DNA of 61,491 bases from Sphingomonadaceae bacterium (GTDB taxonomy: Bacteria > Pseudomonadota > Alphaproteobacteria > Sphingomonadales > Sphingomonadaceae), in contig JANXUP010000032.1 in assembly GCA_025356175.1 (NCBI GenBank), positions 1-61,491 of the forward strand, read 5' to 3'. Position numbers and translations under genes: made by a program. A model generated the notes under the pieces. That model was not told the origin of the DNA. It made no database searches and worked only from the letters and a program-made list of their open reading frames with translations. Positions 44,272 through 53,669 of the stretch are shown piece by piece. Position 1 is the first letter of the stretch; each line of letters begins with the position of its first letter.

Positions 44272-45351
44272 TCACCACCCGCTCTCGCCTTCTACTTTAC
44301 CTTCGTCGGAAACATCAGGTTCCTGCCCAGCATAAGCTTCGGGTGCACTGAATTCATTTGCTACTCGCCCGCTCGTGAGGACGCGCTTTGCTTCCTCGAG
44401 ACTGCCGGGTGCAATATCTTCGAGCACCGATAGAAAGTCGAGCGTAACCCACTCTCTGGCTCGCTGCAAGACAAGTGGAACTGGACTGGCTGGCTCGCTG
44501 TGTAAATAATAAGCACCGATCGCATCAAGCGCGCGTATCACGTCTTCGCGCGAGTTGATCGCGCCGGAAAATGCCGCGCTGGAACCGCTGGAAACTATCG
44601 CGTTTGCAAGAGGACCAGCCACAGTCGGCGTGGCGCCAGCGAGTGCCGCAGACCCTGGAATCTGCGAAAAAACGGCTTTGCGCAGCGACGAAATGACAGC
44701 GAAAGTGGGTTCAAAGTTGGTTGATGTATCGCCTTGGGCGTTCTCGGTTAAAACCGCATCAGCCCGTTTTATCGCATTAGCCAACCGATCGAATTTCTCG
44801 ACAACGGCTTCAAGCGGTGCCGCGCCCTCGGCTTCAAGCAGCGCGCGAAACATGCCGTAGTTAGCGGCCTTTGCCCCGTACTTTTCAAGCGCTTCAAAAT
44901 CAGCGCCGGTGTAGCGCCCGAGTCGTTCGTGCTCGACCAACGGGATGTGCGCCAGCGGTTTGAGGTACTCTCCGACTTTAGTCAGCGATTCACACGGTGT
45001 CTTACGACCGATAAAGTCGTATTCTTCAAGCTGAGGATGGACATCTTTCCAGCGTTCTTCGAGTAAGCTGGCCAAATATTCTGCCGCGTCTACTGACTGA
45101 TCAAAATCGCCGAGCAAAGTTGCAGCACGGATCAAATATGTTGCAAGCCAAAGGTCGCGCGTTCTTTCGGCTTGTGCGAGGATCAGCTTGATCGTCGCAC
45201 GCCAGTCGATTTCAGCACCGGGCTCATCGCTGTTGGCCGAACGTTCGAACGCGGCTTCGATTTGCTGGCGCTCAGCATCGAAGCTCAGATCGGGCCCGGA
45301 GGGCGCGTCTTCAATGAGCGGCGCCACTAACGATTGAACATCAAGCTCCAT
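44272..45351 (-). CDS. tssA: T6SS cap/assembly protein TssA
   Basis: A 359-residue ImpA-N-domain protein. The N terminus L-V-A-P-L-I-E-D-A-P-S-G-P-D-L-S-F-D is the standard opening, and W-R-A-T-I-K-L-I-L-A-Q-A-E-R-T-R-D-L-W-L-A-T-Y-L follows. A long helical C-terminal part ends in A-R-E-W-V-T-L-D-F-L. TssA proteins prime baseplate assembly and guide sheath polymerisation. It starts 22 bases after the ompA gene, so it is probably part of that transcript. Confidence 0.9.
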   Translation of the reverse strand: MELDVQSLVAPLIEDAPSGPDLSFDAERQQIEAAFERSANSDEPGAEIDWRATIKLILAQAERTRDLWLATYLIRAATLLGDFDQSVDAAEYLASLLEERWKDVHPQLEEYDFIGRKTPCESLTKVGEYLKPLAHIPLVEHERLGRYTGADFEALEKYGAKAANYGMFRALLEAEGAAPLEAVVEKFDRLANAIKRADAVLTENAQGDTSTNFEPTFAVISSLRKAVFSQIPGSAALAGATPTVAGPLANAIVSSGSSAAFSGAINSREDVIRALDAIGAYYLHSEPASPVPLVLQRAREWVTLDFLSVLEDIAPGSLEEAKRVLTSGRVANEFSAPEAYAGQEPDVSDEGKVEGESGW

Positions 45352-45373
45352 TGCAGTTCAGCCGCACGCGGTT

Positions 45374-46036
45374 CTAATTCAATTTTACCACTTCGACCCG
45401 GCGGTTACCTGGAGAATCTGCGCTGGTGCGTGGCAGCGGCCGATCAAAGCCGAAACCTTTGACATCAAACTGGCTGCGGCTGGCACCTAGCGTGACCAGA
45501 TAATCAACCATTGCTTGAGCTCGGCGCTGTGACAAGTCGAGGTTGTAGGCCCGGGAGCCAACAGCGTCGGTATGTCCCGCGATCATGAAGCGCTTGCCGG
45601 CGAGCTGGGGTGCCCGCAGCGCCTCCATAAAGGTCTGCGCCAACTTCTTGCCAGTGGGGGTAAGTTCGGCCGAACCGGTGACAAAGCTTATCGACAAATC
45701 AGCGTGTCCCACCGGTCCGCTGGTTACCATCCGTCTGGTGGCAGCATGGTACTGCGCTGCCGCAACCGGCTTTGTGACAGGCCGCGCCAGCGCAGCCGTC
45801 GTTAAATGTCCAGACGTTGCAGGAACCGGTTTCCGGGAGACAGCATTGGAATTGACAATGCTGAAGCCACGCGACTCGGGCATGTCCTGTGTATCAAGCG
45901 AACTGTCGGCCTTCGCGCAATCACCTGAAAGCTGGCAAACCAGCTGGTCGCTGGTCACTTTCGCCACGGGTCCAGCTTGCGCATTTGCCGCGACAGAAGC
46001 GACCGTCGCGGACAAAATAATGAGATTCCTCAACAT
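45374..46036 (-). CDS. OmpA-domain periplasmic protein of the T6SS operon
   Basis: A 220-residue protein with a Sec signal (about residues 1-20, cleavage near A-N-A-Q-A). It has no lipobox cysteine, so it is soluble periplasmic or loosely attached. The C-terminal OmpA/MotB domain (about 118-218) contains F-V-T-G-S-A-E-L-T-P-T-G, I-A-G-H-T-D-A-V-G-S-R-A-Y-N-L-D-L-S-Q-R-R-A and N-R-R-V-E-V, which bind peptidoglycan. Between signal and domain is a low-complexity linker. As first gene of the minus-strand block it probably anchors the secretion complex to the wall. Confidence 0.88.
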   Translation of the reverse strand: MLRNLIILSATVASVAANAQAGPVAKVTSDQLVCQLSGDCAKADSSLDTQDMPESRGFSIVNSNAVSRKPVPATSGHLTTAALARPVTKPVAAAQYHAATRRMVTSGPVGHADLSISFVTGSAELTPTGKKLAQTFMEALRAPQLAGKRFMIAGHTDAVGSRAYNLDLSQRRAQAMVDYLVTLGASRSQFDVKGFGFDRPLPRTSADSPGNRRVEVVKLN

Positions 46037-46264
46037 CTTACCGAACTCCTAAAAGTCGACATGTGTTCCCCTGTCCCCAGCCCCGTGCTTTGTATAAAAA
46101 GCGTCCTTTATGGTTCGGAGGATCGAAGCCCTTTATATACCCGCTCCGATCTGGTAGCAAATGTTTCTTCGTGCGGACTGGCCGAACGACAGATTGGCCT
46201 GTAACTGTCTCATCCAGACACAATGCCGGTTGATTTTGTATTGCAGTGCTCAAGGGGGTAAGTT
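46037..46264. promoter_or_regulatory. Divergent ompA/vgrG promoter region
   Basis: This 228-base gap is the only non-coding space from which both the minus ompA-to-clpV block and the plus vgrG-fha block can be expressed. It is more AT-rich than its flanks, with TATA-rich runs at about 46093-46098 and 46131-46140 that could serve as -10 elements for the minus strand. I found no convincing sigma-54 -24/-12 pair and no clear operator. Confidence 0.5.
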
Positions 46265-48376
46265 GTGCCGGAACGCAACAAGAGTGCCACCAGCGGGAGT
46301 GGATCGAGTAGCTCCAGCTCGTCGGCCAGCGCCGATCGTTTAACCAAGCTCACGCTTGATCTCGGGTCTGAGCAGTTTGACTTGGTTGGCCTCAATGCCA
46401 GCGAGGGCTTGAGCCAACCGTTTTTTATCGTGATCGATGTCATCTCCAAGCTCGGTTCGTTTGATCTGTTGCCGCATCTGGGTAAACCCGCGACGGTAGA
46501 GAGCCTCGCTGAAGGCAGCCATATGCGCTATTTTCATGGAATCATCACCGATGGCCAATTGGTCGGCGAAGCTGCAACTGGCATTGGTCGCAGTGGCGAA
46601 GGCGAATATCATTATCGGCTGACGCTTCAACCGATGGCGCATCTGCATGAGCACGGGCGCGACTTCCGAATCTATCAAGATCAAACCGCCCTGGCGATCA
46701 TCGTCGACGTGTTCAACCGTAACAAAATTGATTTTGACAAAAAATTGCGGGGTCAAGCGCCCAACCGAGTGCTCAAATACTGTGTCCAGTTCGGTGAGAG
46801 CGATATGGCCTTCGCCTCTCGGCTGATGGAAGAACACGGAATCTACTACTTTTACCGCCACGAACAGGCAAAGCACGTGCTTGTGATGTGTGACGACCCG
46901 GCTGCCCACACCGCGATTGCCTGCGATCATCTTGACTACAACACGGAAAGCGGCTCGGTTGGCAACTCGGTTTCAGACGGACGCGGTGATGGCACTCAAA
47001 CTGCCACCGGCTGGCAAGAATTTTTACGCAGTGGGGCCGAAAAGCATGCCGAGCTGCGCGACTATGATTTCACCCGCCCCACCACCCGGATCGAAGGCAA
47101 GGCGAGCGGCGAAAAGCAACACGATGCAGAAGACATTCAGATATATGATTGGCCGGGCCGATTTTATGACGGTTCGCAAGGAACCAATCTGGCCAAAATA
47201 TTGCTCGAAAGCCGGCGCGCTCAGCGAATTTCCTACCAAGCCAGTACTGGCTGTACTGAGGTTGTTGTGGGCAGCACATTTGCCTTAGCCAAGCATCCAA
47301 CCGGACGCTTCAACGCTAAATATTTGGTCATCGCTGCACATACTTCGCTGGCACCTGAAGGGCTCGCCAGCGGCGGCAGCGGCGGCAAAACGGAAGTGGC
47401 GTTCACAGCCATCCCCGCCGAGACGCATTTTCGTGCCCCGCTTATCACCCCGCGCCCCATTGCCCGTGGCCCAGAAACCGCAGTTGTAGTCGGCCCACAG
47501 GGCGAAGAGATCGAAGTTGACAAATATGGCCGAGTCAAGGTCCAGTTTCATTGGGACCGGCTGGGCAAAGCGGACGAGCATTCAAGTTGTTGGATTCGGG
47601 TTTCACAAACCGGCGGACTGGGGGACATTATCATTCCGCGCATCGGTCACGAGGTGCTGGTGGACTTTATTAACGGCGATCCTGATCGTCCGATTGTGGT
47701 GGGACGGGTCTTCAACGAAGATCACATGCCCGTCTACGCGTTACCCGAGCACAAGACCCGCGCGCTATTGCGGACTAAGACCTATAAGCGCACGCAAAGC
47801 ACTACACCTGGGGACGCCAAGCGTTTCGAGGACGCTAATCCGGCCGCAAATGAGATCAGGTTTGAAGACAAAACCGACAACGAGGAAATCTACCTTCACG
47901 CCGAAAAGGATATGAACACAGTTGTGCGTTATTGCGAGACGCGCAAGGTTGGGAAGGATGACGTACTCGAAGTTGGCAACAACCAAATGATTACTGTGTA
48001 CAACGACCGCACCGAAGAGGTGAAGGGCAATGAGCAGATAACGATCCAAAAGAATCGCACCGAAGAGGTCAAAGCTGACGAAAAAATAACTGTTTACGGC
48101 GGGCGTAATACCACAATCGAAAAGGACGATACAACAACTATTCATGGTGACCTCACGATCAACGTGACCAAGGGAATCGTGATCACGGCCAACACCAAAA
48201 TTCTGCTCAGGATAGGTGCCAGCTCGATCGAAATGACCCAAAATGCGATCAAAATCTCAACACCAACTTTTTCGGCCGAGGCCCAGGCTACAGCCAAGCT
48301 TTCGGGCAATGCCATGACCAGCGTCGAATCGTCCGGGCTCGTTAAAATCCAGGGCTCGATCGTGAAGATCAACTAA
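46265..48376 (+). CDS. vgrG: T6SS spike protein VgrG/TssI
   Basis: A 703-residue trimeric spike subunit that begins at GTG 46265, six bases after AGGGGG. A serine/glycine-rich leader (residues 8-22) is unusual. The gp27-like part (about 25-390) is followed by the gp5 OB fold with E-V-D-K-Y-G-R-V-K-V-Q-F-H-W-D-R, I-R-V-S-Q-T-G-G and G-H-E-V-L-V-D-F-I-N-G-D-P-D-R-P. The C-terminal needle has repeating short beta units, including R-T-E-E-V-K-G-N-E-Q-I-T and R-T-E-E-V-K-A-D-E-K-I-T. No extra effector domain follows, so cargo must ride on a PAAR protein or an adaptor. Confidence 0.96.
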   Translation: MPERNKSATSGSGSSSSSSSASADRLTKLTLDLGSEQFDLVGLNASEGLSQPFFIVIDVISKLGSFDLLPHLGKPATVESLAEGSHMRYFHGIITDGQLVGEAATGIGRSGEGEYHYRLTLQPMAHLHEHGRDFRIYQDQTALAIIVDVFNRNKIDFDKKLRGQAPNRVLKYCVQFGESDMAFASRLMEEHGIYYFYRHEQAKHVLVMCDDPAAHTAIACDHLDYNTESGSVGNSVSDGRGDGTQTATGWQEFLRSGAEKHAELRDYDFTRPTTRIEGKASGEKQHDAEDIQIYDWPGRFYDGSQGTNLAKILLESRRAQRISYQASTGCTEVVVGSTFALAKHPTGRFNAKYLVIAAHTSLAPEGLASGGSGGKTEVAFTAIPAETHFRAPLITPRPIARGPETAVVVGPQGEEIEVDKYGRVKVQFHWDRLGKADEHSSCWIRVSQTGGLGDIIIPRIGHEVLVDFINGDPDRPIVVGRVFNEDHMPVYALPEHKTRALLRTKTYKRTQSTTPGDAKRFEDANPAANEIRFEDKTDNEEIYLHAEKDMNTVVRYCETRKVGKDDVLEVGNNQMITVYNDRTEEVKGNEQITIQKNRTEEVKADEKITVYGGRNTTIEKDDTTTIHGDLTINVTKGIVITANTKILLRIGASSIEMTQNAIKISTPTFSAEAQATAKLSGNAMTSVESSGLVKIQGSIVKIN

Positions 48377-48393
48377 GGCGGAGATACAGACAG

Positions 48394-48951
48394 ATGGCTC
48401 CGTCAGATCCCTCGCGCCCGTGGTCGCGCTCACCGTTTGCCGATGCCGCGTTGCTGGCTGAGCAAGTTAACCCGGACCAGGTTGCGCCGGGTTCCACAAA
48501 TAAGCCACCGCACATCTGGTTCGCGACGCTGTTGGCCGATGGTGAGCTGTCTGATGCGCTCGGTTTCGTCGCGCATGCCTTGCCGCGCTACGAAGCTGTT
48601 GCCTGGGGAGCGCAAGCATTACTCGAGATGGGCGCGGTTGAACGGTTGGATCCAATTATGGTAGCGGTGCTGCGCTGGATTGACCAACCGAGTGATGGAC
48701 TGCGGCGCGCGGCCAGCGAACTCGCTGAATCCACGCGCAAAGACAGTCCAGCCAAGCAGTTGGGCCTAGCGGTAATGATGTCGGGAGGATCGCTCTCCGG
48801 CCCAGAATTTCCCCCGGTTCTGCCACCACCCGATGTCTGCTCCAAGCTGGTGTATGGAGCATTGATGGCAGGCGCTCACCAACTGCCTAATCCGCAGCCG
48901 GCGCTGTTGCAGGCGCTGGCTGCGGGCGAAGCGATGGCGCGCGGCGAGTGA
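48394..48951 (+). CDS. T6SS-linked protein of unknown function
   Basis: A 185-residue soluble helical protein between vgrG and the FHA gene, 17 bases after vgrG. It has a tryptophan-rich entry (P-S-R-P-W-S-R-S-P-F-A-D-A), a repeat-like centre (A-L-P-R-Y-E-A-V-A-W-G-A-Q-A-L-L) and a C-terminal G-A-L-M-A-G-A-H-Q-L-P segment. It may belong to the DUF6931-type group found in alphaproteobacterial T6SS loci, but I cannot confirm that by sight. Position suggests a role with VgrG or FHA in firing control. Confidence 0.5.
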   Translation: MAPSDPSRPWSRSPFADAALLAEQVNPDQVAPGSTNKPPHIWFATLLADGELSDALGFVAHALPRYEAVAWGAQALLEMGAVERLDPIMVAVLRWIDQPSDGLRRAASELAESTRKDSPAKQLGLAVMMSGGSLSGPEFPPVLPPPDVCSKLVYGALMAGAHQLPNPQPALLQALAAGEAMARGE

Positions 48952-48993
48952 GCGAGCGCGCATGACCGTGCTGCTTCCTGCAAGAATGGATCA

Positions 48994-50475
48994 ATGGTGC
49001 CGCTGACTCTGACCATCCAGAATGTTAAACATCTCGACAATGGCTCGCCGTTGTCGCTGGTGCTTGATCGACGTGGCGCAGTGGTGGGACGAGCAGCAAC
49101 GACCGATTGGTGTCTGCCAGATCCTTCACTTAATATGTCGTCGCGCCATCTTGAAATCCGGTTCGTTGACGGCCGCTATGAACTGCTCGACATCAGCACC
49201 AACGGGACGTTCTTGCATGGGCAGGCAGCGCGATTGGCGGTTCCCCACGTCATCAAACCTGGCGATGTGTTTGTTGCCGGTACTTACGAAATCGCCGCCG
49301 CGCTCGATGATGCCGCCGCCGCCGCCGCGGCTGAAATCAACGCGGTAGCTGCAGAGCCCCAGTGGCAAGGTTGGGCTTCTCACGGAAACTCCGGAGATTC
49401 GGCTGCTCCCGCTATCCAATCGTCGTGGGACGCGATTCCGGGCGGCTCAGCCATTTCGGGAACCGGACCGATGGCCCAAAACTGGGCGCCGCCTTCATCG
49501 ACTGCGGCCCATTCGCCGCTCGAGCCTAGCGGTTCAACCTGGGACGTCGGCCCCGCGCCCGCGCCTGCTCCAGGAGCATCGGACTGGTCAGCGCCAATTG
49601 CCGCCGCGCCGCCTGCGGGCGGCGCGGACATCTGGGGCAAGTTTGAAGAAAGCAATGTGGTCGATTGGGCGCGGGGCGGCTTTGGCTCGCCGCCCGCGCC
49701 GCCGCCCGCACCTGCCAATCCGCTCGGGCTCAGCAATTCGAGCAGTTCGCCTCTGGCCGCGGTGCCGCTACCGGCCCCGCCGCGCTCGGCACAGCCAAAT
49801 TCAGCAGCATTAGATCATGCCGGCGCGGTACCGAACCCGCAGCCACAACCGCAGCCGGTCCCTCTGGCACCTTCGCCATCGCAGCCACATATTGCGGCGG
49901 GAGCCGGGCTGGCTGTCTTTGCAGTTGCCGCCGGAGTCGAACTTGAGCGGATCAAGCAAGGCGAAGCCGAAATACTGGCGCAAGCTGGAGATTTGGTGCG
50001 GCGGGTGATTGCCGGCTTGGTGGTAATGCTTGAGGCGCGCGCACGCGCCAAGTCACAGATGGGCGCTCAAAGTACCAATCTGGAACTCCACGGTAATAAT
50101 CCGCTCAAATTCGCCCGCACTCCCGAACAGGCTCTGGCCCAACTGCTCAACCCCCCCGAACGGGGCTTCATGTCCAGCGAACTCGCAATTGAGGATGCAT
50201 TCAAGGACCTGCAAGCCCACCAGGTCGCGACGCTGCGGGCAATGCAAGGAGCGCTGCGTGCGACCCTTGAGCGATTTTCCCCGAAAGCCATTCGCGGCCG
50301 CGCTGAAAAGGGCGGGCTGCTGTCCAGAATTCTTCCAGGTGCCCGCGATGCGGCTTTGTGGGCAGCTTATGAAAAAGAATTCGGCGGGGTGGCACACGGC
50401 TCGGATGAAGCGTTCATGGACATGTTCGCCAAAGAGTTCCGCCGTGCTTACGATGAGATTTCGTCAAAGCGCTGA
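48994..50475 (+). CDS. tagH: T6SS FHA-domain scaffold (TagH/Fha)
   Basis: A 493-residue protein. The N-terminal FHA domain (about 10-110) shows the phosphothreonine-binding residues R33 in V-G-R-A, S50-R51-H52 and N70-G71-T. A long proline/alanine/serine-rich linker (about 115-310) follows, then the T6SS-specific helical C-terminal domain (about 315-490; L-A-Q-L-L-N-P and A-I-E-D-A-F-K-D-L-Q-A-H-Q). Fha proteins are recruited by a phosphorylated T6SS protein and promote assembly. Its stop faces the ppkA stop seven bases away. Confidence 0.92.
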   Translation: MVPLTLTIQNVKHLDNGSPLSLVLDRRGAVVGRAATTDWCLPDPSLNMSSRHLEIRFVDGRYELLDISTNGTFLHGQAARLAVPHVIKPGDVFVAGTYEIAAALDDAAAAAAAEINAVAAEPQWQGWASHGNSGDSAAPAIQSSWDAIPGGSAISGTGPMAQNWAPPSSTAAHSPLEPSGSTWDVGPAPAPAPGASDWSAPIAAAPPAGGADIWGKFEESNVVDWARGGFGSPPAPPPAPANPLGLSNSSSSPLAAVPLPAPPRSAQPNSAALDHAGAVPNPQPQPQPVPLAPSPSQPHIAAGAGLAVFAVAAGVELERIKQGEAEILAQAGDLVRRVIAGLVVMLEARARAKSQMGAQSTNLELHGNNPLKFARTPEQALAQLLNPPERGFMSSELAIEDAFKDLQAHQVATLRAMQGALRATLERFSPKAIRGRAEKGGLLSRILPGARDAALWAAYEKEFGGVAHGSDEAFMDMFAKEFRRAYDEISSKR

Positions 50476-50482
50476 ATGCCAC

Positions 50483-52396
50483 TCATTCGGTCGTGCGATA
50501 CCAGACCATTTCCGATGTCCAGCCCCGCTGCTGTGCAAACTTCAGGAAGCGGTCGGTCCAGCCAGCATCATGGCTCCCCCCCGGACTGGTTAGCAACGAG
50601 GCCTCAAACGGACCCTTGCCCTTTAGCATCAACATTCCCGACCACCCCGCGTGCGTGGTCGGAATTAATAACCGATAAATGCCAGGTTCGGGCTGCGTTC
50701 CATTGGTGACAATTTCGTTTCGTGTCGAGTTAAGCCGGGTCATAGCACCACTTGGCTCCAAACCAACAAGCACCACATCATCTTTAACCCCGTTGAGATC
50801 AACTTCGATAATGGCCATCGAACCCATTTTCCCGGCATCAGAGCCAGCTTCGGTTCCAAGCTTGACCATTTGAAAGGCGCGTTGAGCCACAGAAAGGTGA
50901 GGCGCCCCAACGCTCCGGATCTTGCGAAAGGCTTCAAGTGGGCCACACTCGGTTGCGTCAATCGGCGAAACATCACTGAAATCTATCGAACTGGCTTGGA
51001 TGCCTTTGGCGGTCAGCAGCGAACCGATCATGCCTTGTATCTCCGCTGGTTTACCAGCGACACCGCGGAAGGCCAACTGCAAGCCGCCGTCCTTATTTTC
51101 GACATTTACTAGATCTACCCATGAGCAAGGCAAACCAGGCAACCCGGCTGCCAGTCCTTCGCGTACGGCACCAACTGGATCGGCGGGCGCGGAGACCGAT
51201 GGCGCAGGGGCGGGTTCGCTTGCTGTTGGCGATGTGGCATGGCGACCTAACGCGAAATAACTGGCCACTGCGACCGTCAATACGGCAGCTGTGCCTGTCA
51301 CAATTAGTGACGGTTTGAATTTGCGAAATTGCGCTGCTGTCCGCTCACGCGGCTGGGCCGGTAGCGCTACTACTTCAGCCGCGGCAACTGGCGCCAAATC
51401 TTTCCTGGTGCCGGCAGGGTCGGCGAGCATTTGCAAGACCTCCCCCATCGAACGCGCGCGTTCGGCGGGGTTTGGCCGCAACATCTTGTACAATACCGGG
51501 CGTAACTCTTCTGGTATCGGTGTCAAATCGGGACCTGCCCGACGCTTGTCGACGGCATCGACTAGAGTCGCGCCCATATCCACATCGCGTCCCATCGCCA
51601 CTGCCAAAATGGTCAGTCCGAGACTGTAGACGTCGGTCCAGGCCCCCACCTCGCGATTGAAATCGCCAAGTTGCTCGGGCGCGACATAGTTAAGTTTGCC
51701 CGCGAACCCATCACCGACAATCGTCCCGGTGCTGGCGTCGAGATCCTTGGCGATCCCAAAATCAATGACTTTGGCCAAATCAAGCCGGCCGGCTTCAAGC
51801 ATGACATTGTCGGGCGAGATGTCGCGGTGGATTGCGCCCAAGGAATGCGCTACGGTCAGCCCTTCCGCGAGGCGCTTGGCAAGCATGGTTAGCTCGGCCG
51901 CGCCTGGGTGGATCTCGCCTAGGATTGTCGAGAGGTTGCGGCCATCGACATATTCGGTGACGATGTAAAACACGCCAAGCTGAGGTTCCTGCGCCAGCAC
52001 GCGGTATTGTACCAGCGCTGGATGGCTCAACCGAGTCAGTGTGCGCGCCTCCTTGCGGAACATCGCCTGGACCGCCGGATCAGCGGCCAGGTGGGGCAGA
52101 ATCACTTTTATCGCGACCCGTTCCTCGGAGTTAATGTTGATACCCTCAAACACCTCACCCATGCCGCCCCGGGCAATGAATTTGCGGACTTCGAAGATAT
52201 GGTTGAGCACGTCGCCAACTCTGACCTGGCGCGGTTCTGCCAAAGCAGCTGGCGGTGCCGGCGCGGTCGCTCCTTCGGGCGGGGTTGACGCCGCGTCGAC
52301 CGCAAGCGGCAGCACCGGCGCTGATGAAAATGCGGTTGACGGGTTAAACACCGTGCGCGGTTCCGGCGGCGGTGCGTTTTCGTCGTCCCCGCTCAT
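50483..52396 (-). CDS. ppkA: T6SS serine/threonine kinase PpkA
   Basis: Start at 52396 gives 637 residues and overlaps pppA by ATGA; the open frame to 52486 is antisense shadow. A proline-rich N terminus (1-55) leads to an intact kinase domain (about 68-330): glycine loop R-G-G-M-G-E-V (76-82), K97, H190-R-D-I-S-P-D-N197 and D212-F-G. One membrane helix (366-386) places the C-terminal 250 residues, which hold two cysteines, in the periplasm as a possible sensor. PpkA phosphorylates an Fha-type target to switch on secretion. Confidence 0.94.
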   Translation of the reverse strand: MSGDDENAPPPEPRTVFNPSTAFSSAPVLPLAVDAASTPPEGATAPAPPAALAEPRQVRVGDVLNHIFEVRKFIARGGMGEVFEGININSEERVAIKVILPHLAADPAVQAMFRKEARTLTRLSHPALVQYRVLAQEPQLGVFYIVTEYVDGRNLSTILGEIHPGAAELTMLAKRLAEGLTVAHSLGAIHRDISPDNVMLEAGRLDLAKVIDFGIAKDLDASTGTIVGDGFAGKLNYVAPEQLGDFNREVGAWTDVYSLGLTILAVAMGRDVDMGATLVDAVDKRRAGPDLTPIPEELRPVLYKMLRPNPAERARSMGEVLQMLADPAGTRKDLAPVAAAEVVALPAQPRERTAAQFRKFKPSLIVTGTAAVLTVAVASYFALGRHATSPTASEPAPAPSVSAPADPVGAVREGLAAGLPGLPCSWVDLVNVENKDGGLQLAFRGVAGKPAEIQGMIGSLLTAKGIQASSIDFSDVSPIDATECGPLEAFRKIRSVGAPHLSVAQRAFQMVKLGTEAGSDAGKMGSMAIIEVDLNGVKDDVVLVGLEPSGAMTRLNSTRNEIVTNGTQPEPGIYRLLIPTTHAGWSGMLMLKGKGPFEASLLTSPGGSHDAGWTDRFLKFAQQRGWTSEMVWYRTTE

Positions 52397-53145
52397 CGAA
52401 ATTCTCCGCTCAATTGCAACAGCGTCGATGCGTTGGCAGTGACCAGTGTCACGGTAACGTTGTCGGGCGCGCCGCCTGCAAGACACGCTTCAATCATCGG
52501 CCCGGCGGCAGCCGCGCCGTGCTCGCGCAATAGCTGGACTAATTCGTTATCATCCAGCACCCCATGAAGCCCGTCGCTGCATAGTAGGAAAATGTCGTTG
52601 AGGACGATCTGGTCCCTGATCGCATCGAGTTCGAGCGTTTCTTCCACGCCGACGGCCCGGCCGAGAACGTGTTTCATTGGATGATCGGCAGCTTCGGCGG
52701 CGTTGAGGAGACCGCGCTCAAGCATCATTTCAACCTGGGTATGATCGCGCGTGAGTTGGATCAGCGCGCCATCACGGTAGAGGTAGGCGCGGCTATCCCC
52801 GGCCCATAGGACGACAAACTCCTCGCCTCGCACCACCAGAGCGACGACGGTTGAACCCATTTGCTTGTCCAGTTCACGGGAACGCAAAAAGATCGCGCGG
52901 TTGGCGGATTGGATCGAGCTGGCGATCGCATCGCAGGCGGCGTCAAGTTCGCTAGGGTAATGCTCAGCGCCGACCGTATCGACGATGGTTTGTGATGCAA
53001 AACGGCCATCAAAGTGCCCGCCCATTCCGTCAGCAACCACCCAGACACCATCCTCCAAGATACTGGCCAGACTGTCTTCATTGACCGCGCGGACGTTGCC
53101 GACATGACTGGCGGAGGCATCCCGAATACGCAGATTTCCGGTCAT
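52393..53145 (-). CDS. pppA: T6SS PP2C phosphatase PppA
   Basis: A 250-residue PPM/PP2C phosphatase that opposes PpkA. The metal-binding residues are intact in V-N-E-D-S (E23-D24) and V-A-D39-G-M-G-G-H. C-S-D-G-L-H-G-V and D-N-V-T-V-T-L-V complete the family set. It overlaps tagF upstream and ppkA downstream by ATGA, so kinase and phosphatase are made in fixed ratio. Confidence 0.95.
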   Translation of the reverse strand: MTGNLRIRDASASHVGNVRAVNEDSLASILEDGVWVVADGMGGHFDGRFASQTIVDTVGAEHYPSELDAACDAIASSIQSANRAIFLRSRELDKQMGSTVVALVVRGEEFVVLWAGDSRAYLYRDGALIQLTRDHTQVEMMLERGLLNAAEAADHPMKHVLGRAVGVEETLELDAIRDQIVLNDIFLLCSDGLHGVLDDNELVQLLREHGAAAAGPMIEACLAGGAPDNVTVTLVTANASTLLQLSGEFR

Positions 53146-53669
53146 TGGGCCATTTCCAGCATCTTCAGCACGATTCCATCCGGAAAGCGGCCTTGCTCAA
53201 TCATTGCAGCTCCATCTTCTGATACCAGCGCCCAAGCTGGCTGACCGTCGGTCCAGCCGGCGGCAATCGGCTCGATCGCCCGACTGTGAAGCTCATCAGC
53301 TATCCAGCACTGCGAAAGCGCGGCGTAAAGGATGTCCAGGCACCCAGCGGCAATCGCGCTAGCCCCGGGGGCATCGGTAGCCGGCGCGGCGAGCATTACC
53401 GGAAACTTGCGGCCAGCCGAATCGAGCGATGCGCAAAGAGCGCCTCCGCTCCATTGTCCTGAACCATCGCAATCAACGAAGTTCCACGCCGGGGCGGTAA
53501 ACCAGCGGTCATCGAAACTGGCGCCCAAGCGATCACGCGCCGCCTCAATCTCGCCGGTCAGCCAATAATCAAGTGCATCGCGCACACCGAAGTCAAGTCC
53601 GCGCGACAGAAAATCGCCGTGCGCTGGCAGCTTCCCAAACAGCCAGCGGGTCAAAGGGCGACTGGACAT
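53142..53669 (-). CDS. tagF: T6SS regulator TagF
   Basis: Start at 53669 was chosen because GGAG lies six bases upstream; ATG 53681 adds four residues. The 175-residue protein has the TagF/BMA_A0400 opening W-L-F-G-K-L-P-A-H-G-D-F-L-S-R-G and a middle W-F-T-A-P-A-W-N-F. TagF is a post-translational repressor of assembly, and in Agrobacterium it is fused to PppA, so this ATGA-linked pair is the split equivalent. Its start overlaps the tssM end. Confidence 0.92.
   Translation of the reverse strand: MSSRPLTRWLFGKLPAHGDFLSRGLDFGVRDALDYWLTGEIEAARDRLGASFDDRWFTAPAWNFVDCDGSGQWSGGALCASLDSAGRKFPVMLAAPATDAPGASAIAAGCLDILYAALSQCWIADELHSRAIEPIAAGWTDGQPAWALVSEDGAAMIEQGRFPDGIVLKMLEMAQ

Noticed and set aside
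45374..46036. OmpA-domain protein as a substitute TssJ
   Set aside because: It lacks a lipobox cysteine and carries a peptidoglycan-binding domain instead of the TssJ beta-sandwich.
46037..46264. Sigma-54 promoter for vgrG
   Set aside because: TGGC-like and TTGG-like bases occur, but their spacing does not match the -24/-12 consensus.
46265..48376. VgrG carrying its own effector domain
   Set aside because: The C terminus continues as needle-type beta repeats and ends without an added domain.
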